Shown piece by piece: positions 22,165 through 32,695 of a stretch of 64,000 nucleotides of DNA. Both the position numbers and the translations under genes were made by a program. Under the pieces are notes generated by a model that was not told where the DNA came from, did not search any database, and saw only the letters and a list, made by a program, of their open reading frames with translations. This DNA comes from Paralithodes platypus (lineage: Eukaryota; Arthropoda; Malacostraca; Decapoda; Lithodidae): NCBI GenBank assembly GCA_032716605.1, contig CM064492.1, positions 54,544,364-54,608,363 on the forward strand, in the 5' to 3' direction. How positions within the stretch are numbered: position 1 is the stretch's first letter; each line of letters starts with the position of its first letter.

Positions 22165-25100
22165 GCAGCTGCACTGGATTGTATTTACCTAATTGTATTT
22201 ACCTAATTGTAGTTTACAGGAGTTGAGCTAAGCTCGTGTTGTCCCGTCTCTCAGTCTACTTTTTATCCAATTTTTTCTTGAAAATATGGATATTCCTTGC
22301 CCCTACCACCTCCTCCCCCAGCCCATTCCACTTGTCAATACATCTATAGGGGAAGCTAAACTTCCTGATATCGTTCTTGCAGGTAGGTCTTTTTACTTTG
22401 TAGCTGTGGCCTCTAGTTATTCCTGTATCCATAATTAATATATCCTCCCTATCCAGCCTCTCCAGCCCCCGGGTGCATTTGTACATCATTATCATGTCTC
22501 CCCTCTCTCTCCTCTCTTTTAGACTCGGTAGATTTAATTTGTCTAGCCTCCCTTCATATGGCAGCTCTCTGAGACTTGGAACCAATCTAGTAACTGCTCT
22601 CTGGATTCTTTCTAACTTGTGAATATGCTTCTTTAGATGCGGGGACCACACCACTGCTGCATACTCCAATCTTGGTCTAATCATACTCTTCATAATTTTC
22701 GCTACCATGGTCTCATCCAAGTAGTTCAGAGCAACTTTCATATTCCCGGCCATTGCATACATTCCGCTAAAGAGCTTGTTAATATGTTTCTCTGGTGACA
22801 AATTATCTTGTATAATCAACCCTAAATCCTTTTCTTTTTCGGCCTGGCTAATTATATTATCTCCCATCCTGTACTCCCAATTTGGTCTATTCACACTTCT
22901 TCCCATATTTAACACATGGCATTTACTTATATTAAATTTCATTTTCCACTTGGTGCTCCATTCGTATAGTTTATCTAAATCCCCTTGCAGCTCCTCACAA
23001 CTACTTTTATTTGTTATTTGTCTCATAATTTTTACGTCATCTGCAAACATTGACATGTAGGAGTTTATGCCTATCGGCAGGTCATTCACGTACATAAGGA
23101 ACATGAGAGGTGCCAACACAGATCCCTGTGGCACACCACTCTCAACTTTCCGCCACGATGAGTAAGTTCCTCTAATGTTGGTCCTCATTTCCCTATCTGT
23201 TAAATAGCTCTCCATCCATTTCAGCAAACTCCCCCTGACACATCCTAGCGTCTCAAGCTTAGATAACAATCTCTTATGTGGTACCTTATCGAATGCTTTG
23301 GAAAGGTCTAAGTAGACGCAGTCCACCCATCCGCCTCTTTCTTGGAGTACATCTATCACCCCACTGTAATAACATAGCAAACTGGTAACACAAGATGTCC
23401 CTTCTCTGAATCCAAATTGCTTTGGGGTTATTATCTTCTTTCTCTCCAACATTTTCATCCATCTCTTCCTAATTAGCTTTTCACAAATCTTGCATACAAT
23501 ACTAGTAAGTGAAACTGGTCTATAGTTTAGAGGGTCCTCAGGGTTTCCATTCTTGTATATCGGAATGATATTAGCTCTTTTCCATTCAACAGGAACCTGT
23601 CCTTTATCTAAGGAAGCTTGAATTATGTCCCTCACTGGCTCCACTAATTGCTCTGCACACTCCTTTAAAACCCAGGCAGACACTTCATCCGGTCCCATAG
23701 CTTTCCTTACTTCAAGTCCTCTCATCGCAGATAACAGCTCATCTCTAGTTATTTCAATCTTACTAAGACCACTCTCCAGTACTCCCGCCTGTGGTTCGTC
23801 AAAACCTTCCTCTCTAGTAAAAACTGACCCCAATTTGTTATTCATTACCTCGCACATGTCCGATACATTTTCATACGTCCTAGCATCAACTCTTAATTTA
23901 GTAATTTGTTTCTTTACCTTCAACTTACTGTTTATATATTTATAAAATAATCTAGGATCACTTTCACATTTATTTACTATGTTCTTCTCATAGTTCATTT
24001 TAACTTGCCTAATTATGTTAACATATCTATTCCTCTCCTGTTTATATTTATTCCGATTACTCTCAGTGTTCCTTCTTCTTAATCTAGCCCAAGCTGCATC
24101 ACGCCTACCTAAAGCTCTTTTGCATTTCAAATTAAACCAATCTTTCTGCTTAGTAAAATTTCCAGTTTTATATCTTGGGACAAACAGATTGGTTCCTACT
24201 CTATAAATTTCGAGGAATCTACTATATTTACCTTGTACGTCCTGTTCCTTCAAAATAAGATCCCAATCTACTCCCTCTAAATATCTTTTCAAGGATACAT
24301 AATCAGCTTTACTATAATTTAATCTGTCATTTATGTAGCTATTGTCTAATCTATTGGCATTACTCGAGGTCAACTTCCATTTTAGTAATAGGTGATCACT
24401 TTTACCTGCAGGACATAGATAGTTTATATCACTAATTTCGTGAGGATCCTTTGTAAAAATCAGATCGAGTTTAGAAGGTTCGTTATTACCCCTCATTCTT
24501 GTATTTTCCTTCACATGTTGTGCAAGTACATTTTCCGTAACCAACTCCACTAGCCGACTTCCCCAAGATCTCTGATTTGGCCCTGCATCTCCCGATTCCC
24601 AATCAACCTCACTACAGTTGAAATCTCCTACCAAGATCAATCGATTCTTCCTTAAAAGCAATCTTCTCAACGACTGAATCATATCCTCGACCATCTCCTC
24701 AAACTCCAACTCCCTCCATGCTCTGGTCTTTGGTGGCATGTAAGCTACTGCTATGTCTAGCTTTTTTCCTTCTATATCATTGAGTTCAACTGCCATTATT
24801 TCTGCCTTGTCATTATTTAACTCCACTTGCTTTGCTGTCATAGGGTTCTTAACCAATACTGCCACTCCACCTCCCCTTTTTCCCTTTCTATCATATCTCC
24901 ATATATTATATCCTTCACTAAACACTATATTGCTGTCAAAGTCCTGGTTCAGCTTTGTCTCCGTCAAACAGACTATCTGTGGTTGATCTTTTCTTAATAT
25001 ATCATCCAATTCTACCTTTTTACTGTTTATTCCATCTATATTAGTGTAGTAGCACAGTATATTGGAATCCTCCTCCTTGTTTCTCTTCCCTCCCCGCCTC

Positions 25101-25180
25101 CCATCATGTTCACCTCCTCTTCCATCCCCTCCCTGACCTACCTCCACATTCCCTGCTAGTTCTATTCTCCTCAGCTTTCT
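22165..25180 (-). mobile_element. CR1/L2-like LINE
   Basis: This non-LTR retrotransposon is inserted in the transposase gene in reverse orientation. Its 3' end (left) finishes in repeats of AATTAGGTAAATACA, and its 5' edge (right) joins the transposase frame near 25176. The 3' sequence recurs at 28850. No target duplication is clear, so a small deletion at the site is possible. Confidence 0.85.
22256..25150 (-). CDS. LINE ORF2: endonuclease and reverse transcriptase
   Basis: One uninterrupted frame runs from the 5' edge of the LINE to a stop at 22256. The N-terminal half is an exonuclease-endonuclease-phosphatase domain (YYTNIDGINSK, IVCLTETKLNQDF, RGGGVAVLV, LILVGDFNCSEVDW, SDHLLLKW). The RT follows, with NYRPVSLTSIVCKICEK, VYLDLSKAFDKVPHKRL, SGVPQGSVLAPLMFLMYVND and the catalytic FADDVKIM. 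The C-terminal part (WSPHLKKHIHKLERIQRAVTR) is typical of CR1-like elements. The frame stays open upstream to 25648, but that extension is antisense to the transposase and is not LINE protein. The real start is probably near 25110, or has been lost by 5' truncation. About 960 codons are intact, so it is young or only recently dead. Confidence 0.85.
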   Translation of the reverse strand, partial: NVEVGQGGDGRGGEHDGRRGGKRNKEEDSNILCYYTNIDGINSKKVELDDILRKDQPQIVCLTETKLNQDFDSNIVFSEGYNIWRYDRKGKRGGGVAVLVKNPMTAKQVELNNDKAEIMAVELNDIEGKKLDIAVAYMPPKTRAWRELEFEEMVEDMIQSLRRLLLRKNRLILVGDFNCSEVDWESGDAGPNQRSWGSRLVELVTENVLAQHVKENTRMRGNNEPSKLDLIFTKDPHEISDINYLCPAGKSDHLLLKWKLTSSNANRLDNSYINDRLNYSKADYVSLKRYLEGVDWDLILKEQDVQGKYSRFLEIYRVGTNLFVPRYKTGNFTKQKDWFNLKCKRALGRRDAAWARLRRRNTESNRNKYKQERNRYVNIIRQVKMNYEKNIVNKCESDPRLFYKYINSKLKVKKQITKLRVDARTYENVSDMCEVMNNKLGSVFTREEGFDEPQAGVLESGLSKIEITRDELLSAMRGLEVRKAMGPDEVSAWVLKECAEQLVEPVRDIIQASLDKGQVPVEWKRANIIPIYKNGNPEDPLNYRPVSLTSIVCKICEKLIRKRWMKMLERKKIITPKQFGFREGTSCVTSLLCYYSGVIDVLQERGGWVDCVYLDLSKAFDKVPHKRLLSKLETLGCVRGSLLKWMESYLTDREMRTNIRGTYSSWRKVESGVPQGSVLAPLMFLMYVNDLPIGINSYMSMFADDVKIMRQITNKSSCEELQGDLDKLYEWSTKWKMKFNISKCHVLNMGRSVNRPNWEYRMGDNIISQAEKEKDLGLIIQDNLSPEKHINKLFSGMYAMAGNMKVALNYLDETMVAKIMKSMIRPRLEYAAVVWSPHLKKHIHKLERIQRAVTRLVPSLRELPYEGRLDKLNLPSLKERRERGDMIMMYKCTRGLERLDREDILIMDTGITRGHSYKVKRPTCKNDIRKFSFPYRCIDKWNGLGEEVVGARNIHIFKKKLDKK

Positions 25181-26653
25181 GACCGAAAAGCCACCATCGT
25201 GCTGACAGAAGCTGCAAAAAGCCTCGGCCATGACACTACGGACCTGGCCATCAACCGCACAACCATTGCCCGGTCTCGACGTCAAGCCAGGAGACGTTTC
25301 GCGGAAAACCTCAAAAAGGACTTCCAAGCGGATGTCCCCTTGACTGTCCATTGGGATGGAAAACTCCTTCAAGCCCTGACAACCAAGGAGCATGTGGATC
25401 GTCAGCCTATCTTGATATCCGGAGTAGGAGTCAGCCAGCTCCTCGGCGTCTCTAAACTCACTTCGGGGACCGGTGAAGCGCAAGCTCAAACTGTTTTCCA
25501 TGCTTTGGAGGAGTGGGGAGTGACCGAGAAAGTGGTCGCCATGTCTTTTGACACCGCCGCTGCAAACACGGGACATCAGACTGGCGCATGCGTCCTTCTG
25601 GAACAGAAGATCGGAAGGGATCTTCTTTACTTGGCCTGCCGCCACCATATCATGGAAGTCATCTTGGCTGCTGCTTTCGGAGCTGTGATGGGAGGAGGGA
25701 CTTCCGGGCCCGAAGCGCTCCTATTCAAGAGGTTTCAAAACCAGTGGAATTTAATCGACAAGGAAGCATTTCAACCTGGGACTACGGATGATGCGGTGAA
25801 CGCGGCGATAACTCCAACTCATCGAGATGAAGCAGTCGCCTTTGCGATGGAGCAACTGACAATCCACCACCCTCGAAACGACTACAGGGAGCTGTTGGAT
25901 CTCCTGATCTTATTCCTCGGGCATATACCTCCTCGTGGAGTTCGATTCCGAGCTCCTGGTCCCATGCACCATGCACGATGGATGAGCAAGATCATTTACG
26001 CTTTCAAGGTTTGGATGTTCAAGAACCAATTCCGACTGACAAACCGTGAGGAGAAGGCTTTGAGGGATCTCTGCATCTTCGGAGCTCTTCTCTACGTCGA
26101 GGCATGGATCACCTCTCCTTCTTCATTCCAAGCTCCTAGGAGGGACTTGCACCTCATCAAGGCTCTCGTTGACTTCCCTAACCAAGAGATCAGCAAGGCT
26201 ACATCAGAGAAGATTAAAAGGCACCTCTGGTACCTTGGAGAAGAAACTACAGTCCTGGCCCTTTTTGATGATGCCGTATCCGTTCGAACGAAGAAGGATA
26301 TGGTCAAGGCAATGTCGGGAGAAATGGACGATGAGGAAGAGCCTCCCAAGCGAGCTCAGCACGATCTCGGATTCTTGAAGGATGCCAACCTCGAAGACTT
26401 CGTGTCACCAAGAAGTCGGGGTTTCTTCGAGAAGGTGCGACTTCCAACGGATTTTCTCCACTATGATCCTGAGGAGTGGCCAAATCGCGGTGATTATCAG
26501 GAGGCCTGCCGTCTCGTTAATGGTTTGGAGGTTGTGAATGATCATGCTGAACGAGGGGTCTCTCTTGTAAAAAAATACAACCGTCTCCTCACGAAGGATG
26601 AAGAACAGCTGCAGTTTCTCCTCCAAGTTGTGAGCGAGCACCGGAAGCTATAA
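25176..26653 (+). pseudogene. hAT-like transposase, C-terminal part
   Basis: The frame is open from the LINE junction (LSDRKATIVLTEAAKSLGHD) to a stop at 26651-26653. Candidate catalytic features in order are VHWDGKLL (first Asp), AMSFDTAAANTG (second Asp), CRHHIMEV (a C-x2-H pair), HHARWMSK, and near the end VNDHAERGVSL followed by DEEQLQFLLQVVSEHR. The D, D, C-x2-H, RW and E order resembles hAT transposases, but the sequence is far from standard hAT. I recognise it as a widespread arthropod family without a firm name. Its 5' half lies at 21213-21735, with a short segment (KNIVSPSLAAALD) at 22139-22175 between the two insertions. Confidence 0.7.
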
Positions 26654-26994
26654 ACGGACACCCGGAAGAAAATCCTGGCACAATTCAGGCAACAATGAAC
26701 AGAGTGGTGCCCGTGATACCCCAGTCCTTGAGCAGCTAATACCCACTAAGTTTACTGTTTTAGAGTGGGGGGGAACTGGATGACCAGAGCCAAAGTATAC
26801 TTCCATACGTAGAGGCCACCCAAAGAGTGGCCTTCAAACGCCGTGGACTACCAGTAAATAATAAACAATCTTCGCAAACATTTTACTGAATCATTTTTGG
26901 ACCAAACTGACTCGATGAGAACCCTGAGAGCGGTAAAAAGAGCAATTTTGAAATTTTGCCTATAGCATAAGGGCCACCCTAATATATATATATA

Positions 26995-27032
<38 letters not shown>

Positions 27033-27041
27033 CAGTATATA
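26654..27041. other. 3' flank of the hAT-like element and (TA)n tract
   Basis: There is no gene. The segment holds the transposon's 3' untranslated part to 26982, then (TA)n/(TATA)n sequence into which a Tigger-like element is inserted. Confidence 0.6.
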
Positions 27042-27174
27042 CAGTTGGTCCTCCGGTAACGCGAGTTTTAGAAATGCGGATTTGGTGGCACGCGGTACAC
27101 CCCAAATATCCAAAATGTTACTAACGCGGTCAAGACTTAGACTGGCGCGGGGTCCAGCTGGGCTCCGAACCTTT

Positions 27175-27745
27175 ACTCCCGACTTTCGTAGCTCATATCT
27201 CTTCAAATAGATGGCCTAACCAAGATTTTATGCATACCGGAGGTAGATATGATCGTTCCCGTGCATTGGGTGAATACTAGCACACTCCACATTGTGTAGT
27301 TAATGTGTGAGGTGAGAATAATTACTGAAACACACTTATGTTATAGTTTGGCTGTCGAGTGAGTGTGTGTGTTGTCATTGTGTGGACAACATGGCTATGC
27401 TATCTCGGTCGCCGAATCTTTACTTACGACTTTCGTAATTTACCGATGCTCATATCTCTGCAAATAAATGGCCTAACCAAGTGTTTATGCCTACTAGAGG
27501 TAGATATGATCGTTGTTGTGCGTTGGGTGAAGACTAGAACACCCTACAATGTGTAGTTATTGTGTGAGGTGAGAAATAATAAGACGGCGAGTTAGGCGGG
27601 AATTCCGAAGCTACGATTTTCGTAATTTACCGATGCTCATATATCTGCAAATAAATGGCCTAACCAAGTGTTTATGCATACCAGAGATAGATATGATCGT
27701 TGTTATGCGTTGGGTGAAGACTAGAACACCCTACAATGTGTAGTT
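27175..27745 (+). repeat. Internal tandem-like repeats, 3 copies
   Basis: Blocks starting near 27178, 27418 and 27612 share CGACTTTCGTA (or ACGATTTTCGTA), AAATAAATGGCCTAACCAAG, a GATATGATCGTTG block and ACAATGTGTAGTTATTGTGTGA or a variant. The third copy is split by the SINE-like insertion. Confidence 0.75.
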
Positions 27746-28270
27746 GGCGGGTGCCCAACCCCGAAAGGGGTTGAAATAGGGGAGCTATCCCCCTGCCAAA
27801 GGCGGCTTTCTAAGGCCTTTCCTAGCTGATGCTGAGAGGATTGGGTTCTAGTCATGTGGTGATGGGCTGGTCTATCAGAGTGAGAACTGAGCGATCTCTG
27901 CCATACCCATAGCTTACTCTGACTGTTCCTTTTACTTATATATTTTCTAGATCTCAAGTGACGGCGTCTCTTCCGTGGATTGACCTCCCAATTTACCAAG
28001 ATTGGAAGCCAAAGCGTCACATTTTTCCTTTGCCCCTCAACTTTCTCTTCATAATTGCTGAGGGGCACAGGGCCCTGGGTGGGGCTTTGGTTTCCCGGGC
28101 GTTTCCGCACCCTCCTCAGCTCCCCGCCATGGAGTGGCTTCGGTCACCCAGGCTTTATTGTGGTAAGCAGGGAGGGTTCTGTGGGGGCGCTCGGTTATGG
28201 CCTTAGCTTTGCTTGGGGCCTTGGGGCTGTTCGGCCAGGCAGCTTAGGGAACAACAACAACAACAACAAC
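27746..28270 (+). mobile_element. SINE-like retroelement, full copy with target-site duplication
   Basis: It starts GGCGGGTGCCCAACCCC, ends in (AAC)n, and is flanked by an 11-bp direct repeat AATGTGTAGTT (27735-27745 and 28271-28281). The last 45 bp before the tail (GGGGCTGTTCGGCCAGGCAG and on) equal the 3' end of the Jockey-like LINE at 35700-35757, so it probably uses that LINE's machinery. No tRNA-like A and B boxes are obvious at the 5' end, so the head type is unknown. Confidence 0.8.
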
Positions 28271-28629
28271 AATGTGTAGTTATTGTGTGAGGTGAGAAAT
28301 ATGATGGAGGGATTTCAGAGCTTCGATCGAAAAATGTCGGCTACTGCTGTGACTCTCTCATTAGCCTAGCTGCCTAGCCTAAACGAAATATTTATTCAGA
28401 GGTAAGAGTTGTTGCAATGGGCAAATCAACTCATTGCACATGTCAAATAACCTTTATAATTGATTTAATTATTATAACATAGGCTTCTATGGAGAAAAAG
28501 TGGACTTTGTGGAAATCTCCAGAACACCAAGGTACCTTTAACATGTAAACATATGGGTTCGGTAACGCGGATTTTGCTAACACGGGCGGTAACCAGAACA
28601 CATTGGCCGCGTTAATGGAGGACCAACTG

Positions 28630-28849
28630 TATATACATATATATATATATATATATATTCATTAGTGTACTGTCGAAGTGTATTGTAATGTGTTTTTAAA
28701 ATAAAAGTTGCATTGTATAGAAGTCTTTAATGTATTAACACAATATATTACAGTACCTTAGCCTAAGGAGATGCAGCTACATATTTGATATGTTTTCTTT
28801 TTAGCTGCTGTCTTCTTCCTCCACTGTATTTACCTATTTGTTTACCTAT
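28630..28849. other. No gene seen; AT-rich
   Basis: (TA)n and AT-rich sequence lie between a Tigger-like element and a LINE fragment. Confidence 0.5.
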
Positions 28850-30155
28850 TTGTTTACTATTTGTAGTTTACAGGAATTGAGCAGCGCTCGTGTTGTCCTG
28901 TCTTAGTTACTTTATAATCAATCCATTTTACTTAGACAAGTATCGTAATGGATATTCCCAATTCCCAGTATTTTGGACTAACATATCATAGCTTATGTTG
29001 TCCTATTTCCATATTTACTTTTATCCAACCTAGATTTGAACATGTTAATGTTCTTCGCTCTCACCACCTCCTCCTCCAAGTTGTTCCAAGTCTCTATACT
29101 TCTATATGGGAAGCTGAATTTCTTTGTGTCCTTACGACATCTGCCCTTCCTCAGTTTAAACTCGTGTCCTCTGTCCTTCCATTATCCCTCACGAATAGAT
29201 CTTCCCTATCTACTTGTTCCAAACTTTTTACTCCCTTGAACATCGTTATTAAGTCGCTTCGTTCCCTTCTCTTTTTCAAGGTAGGCAGTTGTAGTGTCTT
29301 AAGTCTTTCCTCATTTGTCAACTCCTTCAATCTTGGGATCATCTTCGTTGCTATCCTTTGGACTTTCTCTAATTTGTTTGTGTTTTTTCAAATGTGGTGA
29401 CCATATCACTTCTGCATATTCTAATCTTGGTCTTATCATAGTCATTATCAGTTTTCTTAACATTTCTTCATCCAAATAGTTAAATGCCACTCTCATATTG
29501 GTTATTATTCCATTAGCTCCTCCAATTATCATGTTAATATGCTTCTCCGGCGATAGATCATCTTGTATTATCACTCCAAGGTCCTTCTAATGCCGTGTTT
29601 TGCCGATTATTTTAATTCCTAATTTGTACTCCCAGCTTGGCCTTATCTCACTTGTTCCCACTTCCAAAACATAACACTTTTCTGCATTGAAACTCATTTT
29701 CCAGATTTGGCTCCATCTGTGCAACTTATCTAGGTCCTTTTGAAGATCCTGACAACTTTCTATACAGGTGACATTCTTCATGATCTTAGCGTCATCCGCG
29801 AACATATTCATATGACTATTCAAGTTTTCTGGCATGTCGTTTACATAAAGTAGGAACATTATCGGACCCAACACTGATCCCTGTGGTACTCCGCTCGTCA
29901 CACTCCTCCACTGTGAATATTCGTCTCGTATTGTGGTCCTCATTTCTCTTCCTATTAAAAAGTTTTCCATCCATTTTAACATCCTACCATGTACACCTCC
30001 AACAACCTGCAATTTCCACAATTATCTTTTGTGAGGCACCCTGTCAAAGGCCTTTTTCAGGTCCAGGTAAACACAGTCAACCCATCCCTCTCTCCCCTGT
30101 GTAACATCTACCACTCTGCTATAAAAGCTTAATAAATTAGATACACAAGACTTGA
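28850..30155 (-). pseudogene. CR1/L2-like LINE fragment, RT C-terminal half
   Basis: The left end matches the 3' end of the LINE at 22165. RT homology runs from about 30150 (VDCVYLDL region) through RDEYSQWRSVTSGVPQGSV, FADDAKIM and WSPHLKKH to about 29150, with stops and frameshifts near 30010, 29590 and 29345. It is a different, older subfamily from the copy at 22256-25150. It is 5'-truncated against the neighbouring hAT transposon. Confidence 0.85.
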
Positions 30156-30202
30156 TGTGCCCATGGATACTTTTCAGTAGATCGGATCTTTTTCATTATT
30201 GG

Positions 30203-32053
30203 CTAATTGCTCTTCAAAAACGTATAGAAGTCACTGCATGATGTATCTCGGAAGTTATACTGAACAGTCAGAATCCCCTTCATTGCTTCAACACTCAGTT
30301 TGTTCCTTTCCTTTGTCCACTGACTTTGCATCAGTGAAAAAACTCTCTCTACATTTGCGTTGTAAGATGAGATAGCAAAGCAGAATTGTGAGATTCTTAG
30401 CAGTTCTGAGTGGCACTGAATGTTCTTTGATTTTTCAAAATATCTGGTCCACTTTTTATGTGTTGGCATATTACTAAATTCTTCATCATTCTTGTAAGTT
30501 TCCACAAACTGCTTCAGGCTACAAACTTGGTCAAAACACTTCACATCATCAATTTCTATCCCCTTATCAAGCAAATATTGGACACATGGTTCCACATCAC
30601 TCCAGCTTGGTGTTTCACTTAACGTTATCCACTTGAAACAAGAGAAGTCTTCCATTGGTTTCATCCATTTCTCAATATACTCAATGCATCTGTCATACAG
30701 ATTAACTACCTCAGCACAAAATTTGTTGCACTCTTCTTCATTCCCTTTTGTGCAAATTTTAGCAAGCAATCCTTTAACTTTCAAGGGCATGAATTTCTGA
30801 CTCTTACGATCTACCAGCATTGTATGAACAGATTCTAAGTTCGTCAACACTTCCACAACGGAATTGCTTTCCCTTTCAATTGCTTGAATGTGTGTGTGAA
30901 ATACATTCATTAATGAGTGCATGTGTGAGAGGTAAACCTCACTCATTTCATTCTCAAAGAATTTCTTTATCACTGTGGGTGGTTTGTCTTGCAATAGAAA
31001 GAAAGACTTCAAAGCAGGAAACATCTGAATTAGCCTGGTAATGCCAGGCAGTAAAGACAGCCAGCGAGTCTTACTGTGAGAATGGAGTTTTCTGTATTCA
31101 ACTTCAACAAAATCGCAATACTCTTTGAGCTGCTCAGTGCGAACTGTGTAGATATGAAAATACTGATAGATTTTACAGATAATATTTTCAATATCAATAT
31201 CCATTCTTTCTGCTGCATGATGGACACAATTGTTCAAGATATGTGCTGGGCAGCCCACTCCAATTAATGATTTGTTTTGAAGCATTTTCTTCAATTTTGC
31301 AAACACATTATTACCTTCTTCATTACGCCGAAGTCCTCCAAAGTTTGTGTTGCAGTTGTCACCTGTGAATGCAACTATTTTCTTATAGATACCATTTTTC
31401 TCTAGCATTTCCTTTACATAGCTAGCAATTGTTTCTGCAGTCTCATTAGGTGTGCTTTTAAACTCAATCAATTTTGACTGTAGACCACCATTCTTCCAGT
31501 CGAAGTACTGAATAATCACAGGGAATACCTTTGTTGAGGTATGATTACCTCCATCTGTAGCAATTCCACAGTAAGCAATCGCATTTTCTTCAAGATATTT
31601 CAAGGCAACATTAACATAGTGTGGTGCAAGCACAGAATTAACAATAGCTTCTGTCTTTGTTCGAGCGCTAGAAAATTTCCTTGCCACCTCAGAGTCATAG
31701 AAAGTCTTTTTAACCAGGGCAGATGAACAGTCCATGGCCGAGTAGCTATTGTGATGTTTAACAGTGTGAAATGCATATGTACCTTCTGCAGCAGTGACAG
31801 CATCTTCAGCTTTACTACCTGGTTTGACAAAAAAATCTGTCAGTTTCATGGATGAACTCTCTCCTTGAACTGCCTTCTTGTGTTTATCTGAGTTCACATG
31901 TGTTTGTAAGTCATTTATACCTTTGTTAGCCACAGACACGTATGTTCCCGCTTTACATACCAAACACTCGGCTTCCCATTCATCTCTGCCTCTCTTAAAA
32001 CACGGAAGTTTGTTCTGCAACTCTGCAGTAAATTTACACTTGCGTTTGGGCAT
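30203..32053 (-). CDS. hAT transposase, intact 616 aa
   Basis: This is an uninterrupted ORF with an N-terminal BED-like zinc finger (about residues 28-58: ECLVCKAG, then HVNSDKHKK). The hAT catalytic fold follows: IATDGG (first Asp), AFTGDNCNTNFGG (second Asp), GVGCPAHILNN (C-x2-H) and KTRWLSLLPG. The C-terminal dimerisation region has NANVERVFSLM, carrying the final Glu. The length fits the family. The start is a single ATG with MPKRKCKFT, a basic N-terminus. No stop or frameshift is present although the surrounding elements are decayed, so it is either recent or retained. Vertebrate relatives of this type have been domesticated, but nothing here shows host use. Confidence 0.9.
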   Translation of the reverse strand: MPKRKCKFTAELQNKLPCFKRGRDEWEAECLVCKAGTYVSVANKGINDLQTHVNSDKHKKAVQGESSSMKLTDFFVKPGSKAEDAVTAAEGTYAFHTVKHHNSYSAMDCSSALVKKTFYDSEVARKFSSARTKTEAIVNSVLAPHYVNVALKYLEENAIAYCGIATDGGNHTSTKVFPVIIQYFDWKNGGLQSKLIEFKSTPNETAETIASYVKEMLEKNGIYKKIVAFTGDNCNTNFGGLRRNEEGNNVFAKLKKMLQNKSLIGVGCPAHILNNCVHHAAERMDIDIENIICKIYQYFHIYTVRTEQLKEYCDFVEVEYRKLHSHSKTRWLSLLPGITRLIQMFPALKSFFLLQDKPPTVIKKFFENEMSEVYLSHMHSLMNVFHTHIQAIERESNSVVEVLTNLESVHTMLVDRKSQKFMPLKVKGLLAKICTKGNEEECNKFCAEVVNLYDRCIEYIEKWMKPMEDFSCFKWITLSETPSWSDVEPCVQYLLDKGIEIDDVKCFDQVCSLKQFVETYKNDEEFSNMPTHKKWTRYFEKSKNIQCHSELLRISQFCFAISSYNANVERVFSLMQSQWTKERNKLSVEAMKGILTVQYNFRDTSCSDFYTFLKSN

Positions 32054-32223
32054 TATGTTTTTGTCCAGGTGAAAGGGCTCTGCGGTGCTTTATTTTCTGG
32101 AAAAAAGAAGAAGATTGTAGGCAATAGCTATGGCACAGATCCACAGTAGCAATACACAAACCCACAAGAAAGATTTAGACAACTTTCAGCACCTACACCT
32201 ACTCAATGTCACAGCAAGTTTAA

Positions 32224-32691
32224 CCAATCGGACCCGGCTATGTATTCCATAGCGAAACCCGGGGGTTTTGGCCGAAAAACATCTACGCCTAGGCTACCGT
32301 ATCTTTGTTATTTTGACTGCTTCCGCATTCCCGCGCATCCCCAAGCGTAGATGTGTTTCATACCTGTAGAATGGCATTAAGTAGAGCTTTTTAAGTCTGG
32401 TTCAGTTGTGATGACGATTTCTGTGGAGATAACTTTGTGGCAAAATCAGCCACTTTACACTACTTTTGACTACTTAACAATAACATACAGGCACACTCGA
32501 ACAAGCGACGCTCTCCTTCTTGTGGTCGGAGATGCGCGGCGTCGGTCCAGCCGGTTTTTGTTTACATGCGTCGGACGGACGCCTCGCACACCAAGCTTAC
32601 AGGCTTTCAAGCTGCCGGAGCCTCATCTCCGTTCCGGGTTCCGCGGGGGTGTTTTTTATGGATGCCTCAGAGCCCAACCGGGTCTGGAGGG
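32224..32691 (+). mobile_element. piggyBac-like MITE, copy 2 (468 bp)
   Basis: It matches copy 1 (18778-19256) across its length. TTAA flanks it at 32220-32223 and 32692-32695. The right end CTGGAGGG is intact; the left end is degenerate. It lies upstream of the hAT transposase start. Confidence 0.85.
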
Positions 32692-32695
32692 TTAA

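Larger units (their letters stand above)
19994..26982 (+). mobile_element. Diverged hAT-like DNA transposon with nested insertions
   Basis: The terminal inverted repeats are TTAGGGTGGCCCTTAT near 19993 and its inverse ending near 26982, both embedded in (TA)n. Inside are a transposase gene in two parts (21213-21735 and 25176-26653), a Jockey-like LINE fragment, a SINE-like element and a CR1-like LINE. With these removed the element would be about 2 kb. The superfamily call rests on the hAT-like order of motifs in the transposase and a TAGGGTGGCC-type end. It is an inference. Confidence 0.65.
27042..28629. mobile_element. pogo/Tigger-like non-autonomous element 2
   Basis: The ends are CAGTTGGTCCTCCGGTAAC and, inverted at the right, CAGTTGGTCCTCCATTAAC. 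TA lies on both sides (27040-27041, 28630-28631). The element carries three imperfect internal repeats and a 525-bp SINE-like insertion (27746-28270). There is no transposase. Confidence 0.85.

Noticed and set aside
25150..25648. N-terminal extension of the LINE ORF2 as part of the LINE protein
   Set aside because: It is exactly antisense to the transposase coding sequence on the plus strand; the frame is open there by chance.
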